Assembly: GCA_964035575.1 (NCBI GenBank)
Contig: OZ037920.1
Span: 372,001 to 436,000, forward strand
Reading direction: 5' to 3'
From: Rhynchopus sp. YZ270_cl-10
Taxonomy: Eukaryota > Euglenozoa > Diplonemea > Diplonemida > Diplonemidae
DNA length: 64,000 nt
A program made the translations under genes and the position numbers. This document shows, piece after piece, positions 1-9,596 of this stretch. The notes under the pieces are model-generated. The model saw nothing but the letters and a program-made list of their open reading frames with translations. It was not told where the DNA came from and did not search any database. How positions within the stretch are numbered: position 1 is the stretch's first letter; each line of letters begins with the position of its first letter.

Positions 1-837
1 CCCCAACCCCAACCCCAACCCCAACCCCAACCCCAACCCCAACCCCAACCCCAACCCCAACCCCAACCCCAACCCCAACCCCAACCCCAACCCCAACCCC
101 AACCCCAACCCCAACCCCAACCCCAACCCCAACCCCAACCCCAACCCCAACCCCAACCCCAACCCCAACCCCAACCCCAACCCCAACCCCAACCCCAACC
201 CCAACCCCAACCCCAACCCCAACCCCAACCCCAACCCCAACCCCAACCCCAACCCCAACCCCAACCCCAACCCCAACCCCAACCCCAACCCCAACCCCAA
301 CCCCAACCCCAACCCCAACCCCAACCCCAACCCCAACCCCAACCCCAACCCCAACCCCAACCCCAACCCCAACCCCAACCCCAACCCCAACCCCAACCCC
401 AACCCCAACCCCAACCCCAACCCCAACCCCAACCCCAACCCCAACCCCAACCCCAACCCCAACCCCAACCCCAACCCCAACCCCAACCCCAACCCCAACC
501 CCAACCCCAACCCCAACCCCAACCCCAACCCCAACCCCAACCCCAACCCCAACCCCAACCCCAACCCCAACCCCAACCCCAACCCCAACCCCAACCCCAA
601 CCCCAACCCCAACCCCAACCCCAACCCCAACCCCAACCCCAACCCCAACCCCAACCCCAACCCCAACCCCAACCCCAACCCCAACCCCAACCCCAACCCC
701 AACCCCAACCCCAACCCCAACCCCAACCCCAACCCCAACCCCAACCCCAACCCCAACCCCAACCCCAACCCCAACCCCAACCCCAACCCCAACCCCAACC
801 CCAACCCCAACCCCAACCCCAACCCCAACCCCAACCC
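1..837. repeat. Telomere, (CCCCAA)n
   Basis: About 139 uninterrupted copies of CCCCAA start at base 1 and end in a partial unit just before unique sequence at 838. The C-rich strand reads 5'->3' into the chromosome, so the G-rich TTGGGG strand points to the left edge, as at a true left chromosome end. TTGGGG is known from Tetrahymena-type ciliates; the genes here use standard stop codons and do not look ciliate. I saw no variant units. Confidence 0.97.
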
Positions 838-1281
838 ACCGTAAATATCATCAAATGCTATCTCCACCCACTCTTTGAATTCCCACTTCTCATGCAAACA
901 TCCCATCCACCGTACAGCATGGCGCAGTGGAATGCAGAGATGCAGAGCCTATACGGGGCAGGACACGAATGGATTTCCACACGTAGCACAGACCTTCAGA
1001 AACTCAGAGCTTGCACCAAACGAAGTCATTTGCAAGGCAGGAAATGACCAGCGTGCAACCACAACCTCAGACGGTATTCAAGAGACAGCTAAAATCCTTG
1101 CAGTTACTGAACTGCATAACTCTGTTGTCACCAAGCTGGAGACTCCACAGCTGCGCGGATTCAGTATCGCAGATGGTGTACACAACACGATGAGGCACAA
1201 GGGTGCGAAGGCGTTCGTCAACTGGTGATGCTGTGCCCACCGGGAAGTCATTGCGAAGCCTGTACACGCTGTAAGCACATT
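838..1281. other. Subtelomeric spacer, no gene recognised
   Basis: Unique sequence next to the telomere. Open frames exist (for example a 117-codon plus frame from 875) but they begin at TTG, have no recognisable domain and are not preceded by a pyrimidine tract with AG. I see no supported gene. Confidence 0.6.
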
Positions 1282-1545
1282 ACAATAATGAACCTAAGCC
1301 TCGCATGCTTGGTCACCTCACCTCACCAAGATGCCCTCCAAGCCTCCAAGAGTCGTCACAAACCACACACCTCCCCCCAGGGTGTGGCCCTCTGGCACCT
1401 CCCTCTGTGCAATAAGCTGTCCCCCTTTAGTTGTTTCACACCCCTGAGAGAACAAACCGTCAGCTGTGAGAACACTGACCCTGGTTCGAATCCCCTCCCC
1501 TTCCCCCTCCCCCCTTCAGAACCCCCAATACGCCTCACTCAGAAG
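1282..1545 (+). repeat. Subtelomeric direct repeat, copy 1
   Basis: About 260 bp that recurs at 2020-2284 with scattered substitutions. Both copies contain a pyrimidine-rich block ending in TTCAG (1492-1519 here), like the acceptors upstream of the genes in this window, but on the plus strand. Only a short frame (ATG at 1586, 33 codons) follows. It may be the upstream part of a lost gene. Confidence 0.8.
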
Positions 1546-2019
1546 GACTTTGCTCTCGTTAGCACGCAGTACGACCAACGTACTCATGAAAACTCTCAAG
1601 GGAAAAGTACGCTGGTTTGTTCACAGTAACATCGATAGTCGACCCGTGTGCGCATGGTATACGCGTAGACGCTTTCGGCACCAATGAAGGAACCTACTCA
1701 CAGGGTGCCATTACCATCGTTGATAGAGCACAGGTCTTGATGTAAGATGTTTGACCCACAGCCAACGCTTTCGGCACCAACTACGTCACCCCCTCGTTCT
1801 CTTACCATCAAATGAAACCATTTGACAGCAGGAACACAAAGACCCACACCACCAGCACCTCTACATCCCCAGACATCAGCAACGTAACACTACCTTCAGG
1901 AAGGTACCTCCGAAATTGCGCAACACCCACACACCCCTCAACCCCCCTCTCTCTCCACTAGTGCACTGAGCAACAACCCCTCCAGTGTTTCTTCAACGAT
2001 TGCAGTTTGTAGGATGAAC
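1546..2019. other. Spacer between subtelomeric repeats, no gene seen
   Basis: Unique sequence with a short duplicated phrase (CGCTTTCGGCACCAA at about 1669 and 1768). No coding signal recognised. Confidence 0.5.
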
Positions 2020-2284
2020 ACAATAATGAACCTAAGCCTCGCATGCTTGGTCACCTCACCTCACCAAGATGCCCTCCAAGCCTCCAAGAGTCGTCACATA
2101 CCACACACCTCCCCCCAGGGTGTGGCCCTCTGGCACCTCCCTCTGTGCAATAAGCTGGCCTACCTTTTGGTTGTTTCACACCCCTGAGAGAACAAACTGT
2201 CAGCTGTGAGAACACCGTCCCTGGTTCTAATCCCCTCCTCTCCCCTTCCCCTCCCCCCTTCAGAACTCCCAACACATCTCATTT
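2020..2284 (+). repeat. Subtelomeric direct repeat, copy 2
   Basis: Second copy of the 1282-1545 block. The pyrimidine tract with TTCAG lies at about 2229-2263 and is followed by a short frame from ATG at about 2284 that soon stops. Confidence 0.8.
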
Positions 2285-3123
2285 ATGGACCAAGCTTTCC
2301 CCCTCATCTACCCTCCTCCCCGACCCCTTCTCCTGCTCCTCCTACATAATGTGTTATGATTTGCATCTGGCTGGACCCAGCTCCTCCACAAGATGGTAGA
2401 ATTGATTTGAAACCAATACAACGTACACCCCCTATCCCCACACTCCCATGCACCGCCCCCTGCATTGTTCGAAGCTATCTCAACACCTCTCTCACACCTC
2501 CCCGTACTAAAAGCTTCGATTTGGGTGATACTACAGAGACCATCCCACCCCCATTCCCATCCATCTCTCCCACCCCCATTTTCCTTCCAGCTTCAGTTCG
2601 TCGACGAGATAGAGACTCTCATCCCACGGTGTAAGAATCACCTGATTTTTTTTAACCCGAGTTTGGCAGTGTTTGTGCGGTGTTGGGTCAAAATACCAAA
2701 TCAGTTAAGAACCCTACTGTCTCCACCTTTAATGTATGATGGATACACTACATTAATGGAAAAATATGCTTTTTGCAACGCTACCCTCAAAAAATGAAAC
2801 AAAAAAAAACGGGTGGGGAATTGTCATGAAAAAATTGCCTCCTTTTATATATTCATGACAAACCTCAGTTAGAAAAGGTTCCATTCGCTTGAGACTGTCC
2901 CACTCCCCCCATCACCCACCCCTATTACCCCCCCCCCTTCCTTTTCCAGAAGCTCCTTGCAGAAGCATAGGTGTGTTCAAAAAGCTAGATATGACCCATT
3001 ATGGTCTCTCTGTTCTCCCCTCCCCTTTTCCCTGCCCCTCCTCCTCCTCCTCCTCCTCCTCTCTCTGTAAGCACCACTGCTATGTTAAAAAAACAGCTAG
3101 GATGGTATCAGCATTTCTCCCCC
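2285..3123. other. Pyrimidine-rich intergenic region and 3' flank of the NUS1-like gene
   Basis: Strongly C+T-rich on the plus strand, with a run of CTC/CCT triplets near 3038-3063. No gene recognised. The part next to 3124 is presumably the 3' untranslated region of the minus-strand NUS1-like gene. Confidence 0.5.
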
Positions 3124-3714
3124 TTACACCCCCTTCAGAACCTTTACTGAGCTGTAATGTGATAAATCTGTTTTTAAATTGCGTTCAGAATAGCGTTTGA
3201 CTGTGTTGTGAAAGAGAATCTCTGTGACGGAGATGGGCCACGCAGGGAACCCGTAGATGCAACGACTGTTGCCGAAGACGAGCATCAGGTCGGGATCGGG
3301 CGCTGCGGCAAAGGCAGAGAGATGTTGTGTCACAAAGTCCTCGGTGAAGTTGGTGCCGCTAGGCGCTGTGCGGACCATATCGATGAAGGCTGGTTTGCCG
3401 TCCTTCTGCGAAAGCGAGTTAATGTGCACAGATCGATGCGCCGATTTAATTGTCTCTACATCGATCACACCGTCCACAGTGTGATACAATGAAATAAACT
3501 TCACCTGCAACGCAGCCAGTCGCCCGACCAACCCTGAGACAGCCTTCGTCTCCAGCTCATTCCCATCCTGCAGCACCACAGCCACATGGACAGGAAGCCG
3601 AAGCTGTGAAAAGTCTGTCCCCCGCAAGTACCCAACCACCCTCGAGACCACAACCCACCACACACACATCAACACCACAGCCGCCACAACGAACGAAGGC
3701 GGCAAACCCTCCAT
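3124..3714 (-). CDS. NUS1/NgBR-like cis-prenyltransferase subunit
   Basis: A 196-residue protein resembling the non-catalytic partner (yeast Nus1, human NgBR) of dehydrodolichyl diphosphate synthase, which makes the dolichol precursor at the ER. Residues 7-30 form a hydrophobic N-terminal anchor. Residues 40-80 (LPVHVAVVLQD, then FISLYHTVDGVID) match the opening strands of the cis-prenyltransferase fold. Residues 140-167 (DPDLMLVFG, then GFPAWPISVTEI) match the family's C-terminal signature DxDLxLxFG...GFLPW.IRLTEI. I start at 3714 because this ATG is the first after a strong pyrimidine/AG acceptor; an upstream in-frame extension to 3783 would lie across that tract. Family members end in an RxG motif that contributes to catalysis; this one ends KVLKGV, so the motif is altered or absent. 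It is the gene nearest the telomere, on the same strand as the next two genes. Confidence 0.75.
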   Translation of the reverse strand: MEGLPPSFVVAAVVLMCVWWVVVSRVVGYLRGTDFSQLRLPVHVAVVLQDGNELETKAVSGLVGRLAALQVKFISLYHTVDGVIDVETIKSAHRSVHINSLSQKDGKPAFIDMVRTAPSGTNFTEDFVTQHLSAFAAAPDPDLMLVFGNSRCIYGFPAWPISVTEILFHNTVKRYSERNLKTDLSHYSSVKVLKGV

Positions 3715-3746
3715 CTCAAAAATCCACAAAATATTATTTTTTTTTT

Positions 3747-3775
3747 CTGAAGGGGGAGAGAGAGGGGAGTAACAA
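3747..3775 (-). promoter_or_regulatory. Splice acceptor upstream of NUS1-like gene
   Basis: On the minus strand a C/T tract (ACTCCCCTCTCTCTCCCCCT) runs into TTCAG, with the AG at 3748-3747. This leaves a 32-nt 5' leader before the ATG at 3714. It fits a spliced-leader acceptor; an ordinary intron end cannot be excluded. Confidence 0.6.
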
Positions 3776-4223
3776 CAGTGCACACAGTAGCCCTGTTAAT
3801 CGATGTCTATCGAAAAAAAAAAAAAATCAAAAAAAATATTTCGTTACTAAGTAGACAGTGCAAACACCGACCGGTATCAAACACAAAAGGATATGGGGAA
3901 TACAAGGGTGAATGGAGAGGAGGGGGGCTTGCGTTGGCTGGCACATCTGAAGGGTTACCAGACAACGGGGTTAGTCTAAGGAAAAGCAGAGGCATCCCCT
4001 TAAACTTATACTACTGAAGAAAACCTTTTAAGGTGGGCCCTAAAAGGGCCACAAACTCTGTTCACAGCGATACAAGCAATCATCTGCAACAGCGTATAGC
4101 AACAACCGAGACAAAACTACTGCCCCTCTTTTTTTCACACCAAACCGCCTCCTCCCTCCTCCACCCAGCAGGAGAGAAACACTTTGCGGAAGGGGGAAAA
4201 CCCCCCTCCCTTCAGAGAGTACG
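3776..4223. other. Intergenic region
   Basis: A-rich runs at about 3812-3838, then mixed sequence that includes the 3' flank of the gene at 4224. No further gene seen. Confidence 0.5.
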
Positions 4224-5072
4224 TCACCACCCTGCAGGGCCACCCAGAAGCTGTTCGCGGTAGTCGTGCGCTTCGTGCATGAGAAGGTATTCTGTTGAAG
4301 TGCGCACTGCTTCTGGGAGCGGGGGTGTCAGGGTTGCGGACGGCTGCACATACACACCCGGTGTGGGGCGCTGGGCAAGCGTGGGGGGTGACGACCCTGG
4401 GGGACGTCTGCTGCGTTTGAACCAAGGACTGCGGTCTGGGTCGTCGACAGGGCTGTGGCTGCTCTGTGGTTGCACGTAGGGTGGCATGGCGTATACGGCG
4501 TTGTTTGGGGGGGGCGGGCTCTGGCGGTATTCCAGCTGCGGGTGTTCGTAGTGTGCATCGTCGTCGTCGTCGAGGGCGCTTGCATAGAGAACGGTGTGGT
4601 CGCTTGGCTGTTCCCGCTCCCATGGCTGCTCCTTGGGCTGCTCCCTATGCCGTACCCGCTTGCTTGTGTCGTAGAGTGCTGCCGGCTGTCGGAACGGCTG
4701 TGGCGGTGTTGGGAGACGCACCAGGCTGGTGTTGCTGTTACCCGGCTGGCCGCTGCACAGCAGATCCTCCACCGTGGTGGTGGCAACCCCCATGTCCCGT
4801 GCTAGTGTCGGGATCAGAGTACCACGAAGGGTCAAATAGTCGACGCGTCTGCGTGGGGTGTGCGCAAGGCTCTTCGAAAACGCAAGGTCGACCATCGTCA
4901 GGCTGCATGCGTTGTAGCCTACCACACCTGTCTCGCGACACCACTTAGACCAGCGTGTGCCGTCCATGTCCCATACGATGTGTCTGCGACTCCCAGCACC
5001 ATGCTGGCAAAACGTTTTGAACACCACCTCCAACACATTGCCACACTCATTTGCGTCAACCCTGCCAACCAT
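4224..5072 (-). CDS. Hypothetical proline-rich protein
   Basis: A 282-residue protein I do not recognise. Residues 1-110 look globular and include the phrase HIVWDMDGTRWSKW. The C-terminal 150 residues are low in complexity and rich in Pro, Gln and Ser, with a five-Asp run (DDDDD) and PPPP, so probably disordered. The ATG at 5072 is chosen because the minus strand just before it reads as a long pyrimidine tract ending TTTTCAG, three bases upstream. The same frame stays open up to 5228, but that stretch lies over the tract and is more likely untranslated; a first exon there joined by a cis-intron is the alternative. The codon pattern matches neighbouring genes and the strand is shared with NUS1-like and IleRS. 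Confidence 0.6.
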   Translation of the reverse strand: MVGRVDANECGNVLEVVFKTFCQHGAGSRRHIVWDMDGTRWSKWCRETGVVGYNACSLTMVDLAFSKSLAHTPRRRVDYLTLRGTLIPTLARDMGVATTTVEDLLCSGQPGNSNTSLVRLPTPPQPFRQPAALYDTSKRVRHREQPKEQPWEREQPSDHTVLYASALDDDDDAHYEHPQLEYRQSPPPPNNAVYAMPPYVQPQSSHSPVDDPDRSPWFKRSRRPPGSSPPTLAQRPTPGVYVQPSATLTPPLPEAVRTSTEYLLMHEAHDYREQLLGGPAGW

Positions 5073-5532
5073 TGCCTGAAAATGTGGAAATGAGGAAATG
5101 TGGCAGTGGGTGGGGTTAAGAGGAGGATAAAGAGTAGGGCGGAGAAGAAAATTCGGAAAGAATCCATTCCAGGTCTCAGCCATAGCAGAGACAAGTGGAA
5201 TACGTACTCTTGAAGCTCTGTATGACATGCTGGCGCTTGTTGAAAGCAGTTGTGGGTAGTTAATACGGGCGAAACATGGCCCAAATGATGCTTGTGTCGT
5301 GAAGTGTGTACAGACGGGATCACTAAGAGAAAAGAGGGGGAACGCCCAAACAAATGTGAGGGGGAAAACAAGCGAAATAAATTTCCTTTGAGTCGACGAA
5401 CGTTTTCTATTTAGCTTAGATCATTTGACTGTAGTTGAACACGCAGAGTTCGTACTGTGTGAAAATAACGGCTGGTGCGCATCAGCACATTGCCCACGTA
5501 AGTTCCAACAGAGTGCGATAGTACGGATCAGC
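5073..5532. other. Intergenic region between hypothetical gene and IleRS
   Basis: Holds the acceptor described separately and the 3' flank of IleRS. No additional gene recognised. Confidence 0.5.
5076..5155 (-). promoter_or_regulatory. Splice acceptor upstream of hypothetical gene
   Basis: The minus strand shows about 75 nt of nearly continuous pyrimidines ending ACATTTTCAG, with the AG at 5077-5076. The remaining leader before the ATG at 5072 would be only GCA, unusually short unless a spliced leader is added. Confidence 0.55.
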
Positions 5533-8500
5533 TCAGCCGCGAGTAAGCACAATGTGCCACATATCTATGTCCTGTTCAACAAGAACAACATCACTGTCGC
5601 TCTTCTCGCTCAGAGGTGCCACAACAGAGTTCAGGGACTGGCTGATCACGTCCATTTTTTTCGTGAACGCATCCTGGTGCACGTCGTCTGTGGTGGAGAA
5701 GAACACATTCACCTTGTCCGTCATGGACAGGCCAGCACGCTTGCGCAACTGCTGCACGCCAGACACAATCGAACGTGCAGTGCCCTCGCGGATCGTGTCC
5801 GCATCCTGCTCCACGTTCACAAGGACAAGAGTGCGTCCATCCGTGTGTGTCTCGTAACCTGTCACACCCTCGCGGAACGAACGCACCAACTTGATGTCCT
5901 CCGTCTCCAGGTCAAACCCACCAATGCTGACCTTCCCGTCCTTCAGGATCGCCTGCGCTACACCCTCGGGGTCCGTCGCAATCGCCTCCGTCACCGCCTT
6001 CCTGTCCTTGCCAAACTTCTTCCCGATCTTTGCAGGTTGGGGCTCACCACGTGTCAGCACCCACTCGCCCTCCTCGGTGGTGCACTTCAGGTCAAAGCAG
6101 TTGACCTCCTCACGGATGTGCTCCTCCAGGTCCTTCACGTCCTCGGAGTACTGCTTGTCGGCGTTGATCACAATCACCTCCTTCACAGGCTTCTGTACAC
6201 CCAGGCCCTTTCTGTCGCGCACAGTGCGCACCATCACGCACACAGTCTGCAGACGCTCGACCTTGCGGATCACATCCTCGTCGAAGCTGGCGGGTGTCTC
6301 GGGCACCATCAGGTAGTGCACGGAGTCGGCCTGCAGGTCCTTGGGCGCAAGGGGCTTCAGCTGCTGGTAGATCTGCTCAGACATGAAGGGGATGAACGCA
6401 CCCATCACACGCGATGTCACAAGCAGCACGTTGAACAGCGCCGCCAAGGACTCCTTCTGGTCCGCCAGGCCCGCAGCACCCTTCATGCGACGCCTGTTCA
6501 TGCGCACGTAGCAGTTCGTCAGGTTCTCAACCCACTTCAGCACCACAGGCACCACGGTGTACAGGTGGTACACCTTCATCTCCTTCGTCACCTCGCTCAC
6601 CAGCTTCTGCGCCTCAGCAGTGATCCATCTGTCCATCACGTTCTGTGCGGGCACGGAGGGGTCGAACTTCTCGCCAGACATCACAAGGCGGTTGTGGTTG
6701 ATGGTGAAGAACTTCAGCGAGTTGTACAGAGGGAGCAGCACGTCACGCACAACGTTCTTCACCTCGTCTTCCTTGAAACGAAGGTCCAGACCACGCACAA
6801 CGGGCGAGTTGATCAGGTACAGACGCATAGCGTCGGCTCCGTACTTGTCAATCACATTGTTCACTGGCGGGTAGTTCTGTTTGCTCTTGCTCATCTTCTG
6901 TCCGTCTTCGGCAAGAACCATTCCGTTGACGATCAGGTTCTTGAAGGGTGCCTTGTCGAAGAGCGCTGTGGACAGCACCATGAGGGTGTAGAACCATCCA
7001 CGTGTCTGGTCAATGCCCTCGGCAATGAAGTCGGCGGGGAAGGACTTCTCAAACTTCTCCTTGTTCTCGAAGGGGTAGTGCGCCTGTGCGTACGGCATCG
7101 ACCCGCTCTCGAACCAGCAGTCAAACACCTCCGTCACACGCTTCAGGGGCGGGAAGTCTCCTTCACGCGGGTCGGGGATGACAAGGTCGTCGATGCTGTC
7201 ACGGTGGATGTCGTCTATCTTCTTCCCTGTCAGTTCCTCGAGCTCACCCACAGACCCGATGCACACCTTCTGCGAGTAGTCCTCAGACACCCACACGGGC
7301 AGGGGGGTACCCCAGTACCTGTTACGCGACACAGCCCAGTCGCGCGCATTCTCGAGCCAGTTGTTGAAGCGGCCCTCCTTGATGGCAGTAGGAACCCACG
7401 CAGGGTCCTTGTTGTTTTGCACCAACCTGTCCTTGATCTCGGTCACGTTCACAAACCAGCTCGCCACAGTCTTGTAAATGAGTGGCTTCTCAGATCGCCA
7501 GCAGAATGGGTAGTCGTGAACAATCGTTCCTGTGCTGTGCAGGCGTCCAACCTCCTTCAGGTGCTTGATGATCTTCTGGTCAGCGTCCTTCACCATCTCG
7601 CCCTTCCACTCGGGAACCTCGTCGGTGAAGCATCCGTTGTTGTCGACAGGGCAGGGCACCTCCTCGTCCTTAGTCACCACACCCTGCTCAATGCACACAC
7701 GGTAATCTTCTTCTCCGAACCCAGGTGCCTGGTGCACAACACCGGTGCCGCTTTCGCTTGTCACATAATTATCCATCACAACCCGGAAGGCACCATCCTT
7801 CTTCTTGTGCTCAAAGTGCTTGAACAAAGGAACGTACTCCTTCCCAACAAGGTCCTTCCCTTTGTACGCTGCCACTATTGTAAATGGGATGGCATCTCCC
7901 TTGAGCTTTGCTATCTTCGGGAAGATCTGGACAAGACGTGCCTTGGCAAGGATGTACTTCTTCTGCACACCGTCCTTCGCCTCCTTCAGCTGGATCTGAA
8001 CGTAGTCCATGTCTGCGTTCACACAGAGAAGCAAGTTGGACGGCAGCGTCCACGGGGTTGTCGTCCAGGCAAGCAGCTCCACGCTGGGGTCCTCGAGAAG
8101 GGGCAGGGTCACCACCACAGACGGGTCTGAGACCTTCTTGTAGTTCATATTTGCCTCGAAGTTGGAAAGCACAGTGGTGCAGCCAATGGAGTACGGCATC
8201 ACCTTGTAGCCACGGTACACAAGGTTCTTCTCCCACAGCTGCTGGAACACCCACCACACCGACTCCATGTACGACAGGTTCATCGTCTTGTAGTCCTTCT
8301 CGAAGTCGATCCACCTTCCCATGCGGGTCACCGTCTTCTCCCACTCCTCTGCGTAGCGCATCACGATGCCCCTGCAGTGCTCGTTGTACTTCTTGATCCC
8401 GATCTCCATCACATCGTGCGAGGTCTTGATGCCGAGCTCCTTCTCAATCTCAAACTCGATGGGGAGACCGTGGCAGTCCCATCCGAAGCGCCTCTCGACG

Positions 8501-8916
8501 TGGTGACCTGTCTGGTGTGCCCACCTCGTCACGGTGTCCTTGATAGCACCAGCGAGGATGTGGCCGTAGTGCGGCAGGCCGGTTGCGAAGGGCGGTCCAT
8601 CGTAGAAGGAGAACTCCGGCTTGCCCTCGGACTGCTTCAGGGAGGTGTGGAAGGCGTCGATCTCCTTCCAGTGCTGTGTGATCTCCTCCTCACGATTGGG
8701 GAAGTTCGGGTGGTCTGGTAGGCTCCGCAGGCAGCCCTCAACATGTGTAGTCCCATCTTCGGCCTTGCGCTCGGCGATCTTCAAACCCTGTCCCTCACCT
8801 GCAGCGTAGGCTGCCTTCTTCTCTGCCTTTGTGCCACGTTGCTCTGAGGACACATCGGAAAACAGTCTGCACTGTAGCAACGAACGTGACAACGAAAAGA
8901 CCCTTGGAGCCAACAT
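5533..8916 (-). CDS. Isoleucyl-tRNA synthetase, probably cytosolic and mitochondrial
   Basis: A 1127-residue class I synthetase that charges tRNA-Ile, of eukaryotic cytosolic type and normal length. The HIGH signature is HYGH at residues 116-119 (within PHYGHILAG), and the KMSKS loop is at 674-678 (DGQKMSKSKQN). The CP1 editing insertion is marked by WTTTPWTLPSN near residue 282. The anticodon-binding and C-terminal regions follow. The first 28 residues (MLAPRVFSLSRSLLQCRLFS...) are rich in Arg, Ser and Leu with no acidic residue before position 21, as in a mitochondrial presequence, so one gene may serve both compartments. I start at 8916: the frame extends 16 codons further only by using TTG, and those codons lie across an acceptor tract. 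No introns and no broken frame. Open frames on the opposite strand (up to 901 codons) are shadows. Confidence 0.95.
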   Translation of the reverse strand: MLAPRVFSLSRSLLQCRLFSDVSSEQRGTKAEKKAAYAAGEGQGLKIAERKAEDGTTHVEGCLRSLPDHPNFPNREEEITQHWKEIDAFHTSLKQSEGKPEFSFYDGPPFATGLPHYGHILAGAIKDTVTRWAHQTGHHVERRFGWDCHGLPIEFEIEKELGIKTSHDVMEIGIKKYNEHCRGIVMRYAEEWEKTVTRMGRWIDFEKDYKTMNLSYMESVWWVFQQLWEKNLVYRGYKVMPYSIGCTTVLSNFEANMNYKKVSDPSVVVTLPLLEDPSVELLAWTTTPWTLPSNLLLCVNADMDYVQIQLKEAKDGVQKKYILAKARLVQIFPKIAKLKGDAIPFTIVAAYKGKDLVGKEYVPLFKHFEHKKKDGAFRVVMDNYVTSESGTGVVHQAPGFGEEDYRVCIEQGVVTKDEEVPCPVDNNGCFTDEVPEWKGEMVKDADQKIIKHLKEVGRLHSTGTIVHDYPFCWRSEKPLIYKTVASWFVNVTEIKDRLVQNNKDPAWVPTAIKEGRFNNWLENARDWAVSRNRYWGTPLPVWVSEDYSQKVCIGSVGELEELTGKKIDDIHRDSIDDLVIPDPREGDFPPLKRVTEVFDCWFESGSMPYAQAHYPFENKEKFEKSFPADFIAEGIDQTRGWFYTLMVLSTALFDKAPFKNLIVNGMVLAEDGQKMSKSKQNYPPVNNVIDKYGADAMRLYLINSPVVRGLDLRFKEDEVKNVVRDVLLPLYNSLKFFTINHNRLVMSGEKFDPSVPAQNVMDRWITAEAQKLVSEVTKEMKVYHLYTVVPVVLKWVENLTNCYVRMNRRRMKGAAGLADQKESLAALFNVLLVTSRVMGAFIPFMSEQIYQQLKPLAPKDLQADSVHYLMVPETPASFDEDVIRKVERLQTVCVMVRTVRDRKGLGVQKPVKEVIVINADKQYSEDVKDLEEHIREEVNCFDLKCTTEEGEWVLTRGEPQPAKIGKKFGKDRKAVTEAIATDPEGVAQAILKDGKVSIGGFDLETEDIKLVRSFREGVTGYETHTDGRTLVLVNVEQDADTIREGTARSIVSGVQQLRKRAGLSMTDKVNVFFSTTDDVHQDAFTKKMDVISQSLNSVVAPLSEKSDSDVVLVEQDIDMWHIVLTRG

Positions 8917-8932
8917 TGCATTTCCCCTCCAC

Positions 8933-8998
8933 CTGTAGTATGTATGGTACTGTAATGGAGGCAAAAGAGAGAGAGAGAAAGAGAGAAACTAGTCATCA
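8933..8998 (-). promoter_or_regulatory. Splice acceptor upstream of IleRS
   Basis: On the minus strand a CT-rich run (8963-8989) is followed by two candidate acceptors, CATTACAG (AG at 8951-8950) and TACTACAG (AG at 8934-8933). They leave leaders of about 33 or 16 nt before the ATG at 8916. Confidence 0.6.
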
Positions 8999-9374
8999 GT
9001 AAAACTGACAGACAGTGTCAGTAAAATGACATCAACGGAGTGTTAACCAATGCGCTAAAAGGAGGGATGTGTGCAGGTGTGGTGTGCAAGAGACAACAAA
9101 CAGTTACAAGGGGAGAGGTCTTTCGTTTTGTTTTTGAAAGCTTGGGTGGATTAACACTGCACTTAAGCAGTGTCTGCATGATACCCCACATCGGCAGGGA
9201 AGTGGTTGAAACACTGCTTTGACACAACATCAAAAAAGGGGTGGGCTCACTGTCACAAACAGGAAGCTATCAAACAAAACATTGTCAGTGAAAGGCCACA
9301 CTACTGCTGCCCCAGCCTTCCGCTCAATATCCTCACATATCATACGTAGAACGCCAACCAAAAAATACCAAAGG
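8998..9374. repeat. Spacer repeat A, copy 1
   Basis: About 375 bp upstream of IleRS, almost identical to 15995-16374, which lies between the two LRR genes. It suggests the LRR unit and its flanks were duplicated next to IleRS. The short frames seen in both copies on both strands follow from the duplication. Confidence 0.85.
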
Positions 9375-9379
9375 AGAAA

Positions 9380-9466
9380 TACTACGGTGTCAATAACTAT
9401 CTTCGCCCACACAGGAAAACGGGAAACGAAACAGGGGGAAAGTTTGTTAGTTGTACGCTTCCACCC
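9380..9466. repeat. Spacer repeat B, copy 1
   Basis: A block of about 87 bp repeated at 9759-9845 with essentially no change. Confidence 0.85.
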
Positions 9467-9556
9467 TTCCACACACACTCAGGACTGTTGTGATGCTCCT
9501 TTTATAATATTTTCAATTATTTGCTTTTCTTCTTCTACTTTTTCTTTGTTTCTTTG

Positions 9557-9557
9557 T

Positions 9558-9596
<39 letters not shown>

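Noticed and set aside
918-932. A-box-like TGGCGCAGTGG near 920
   Set aside because: No B box follows at a suitable distance.
1478-1495. tRNA-like B box GGTTCGAATCC at 1483
   Set aside because: No matching T-stem, acceptor stem or A box at the right distance, and the second repeat copy (about 2221) has lost the sequence.
3208-3492. Plus-strand frames over the NUS1-like gene
   Set aside because: Antisense shadows of a minus-strand gene with recognisable motifs.
5425-8130. 901-codon plus-strand open frame
   Set aside because: It lies antisense to IleRS and arises from its codon bias; it is rich in His, Leu and Val and has no start context or domain.
9018-9233. 71-codon minus frame conserved at 15991-16230
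   Set aside because: Conserved only because the whole spacer is duplicated; frames on both strands are equally kept, and there is no domain or acceptor.
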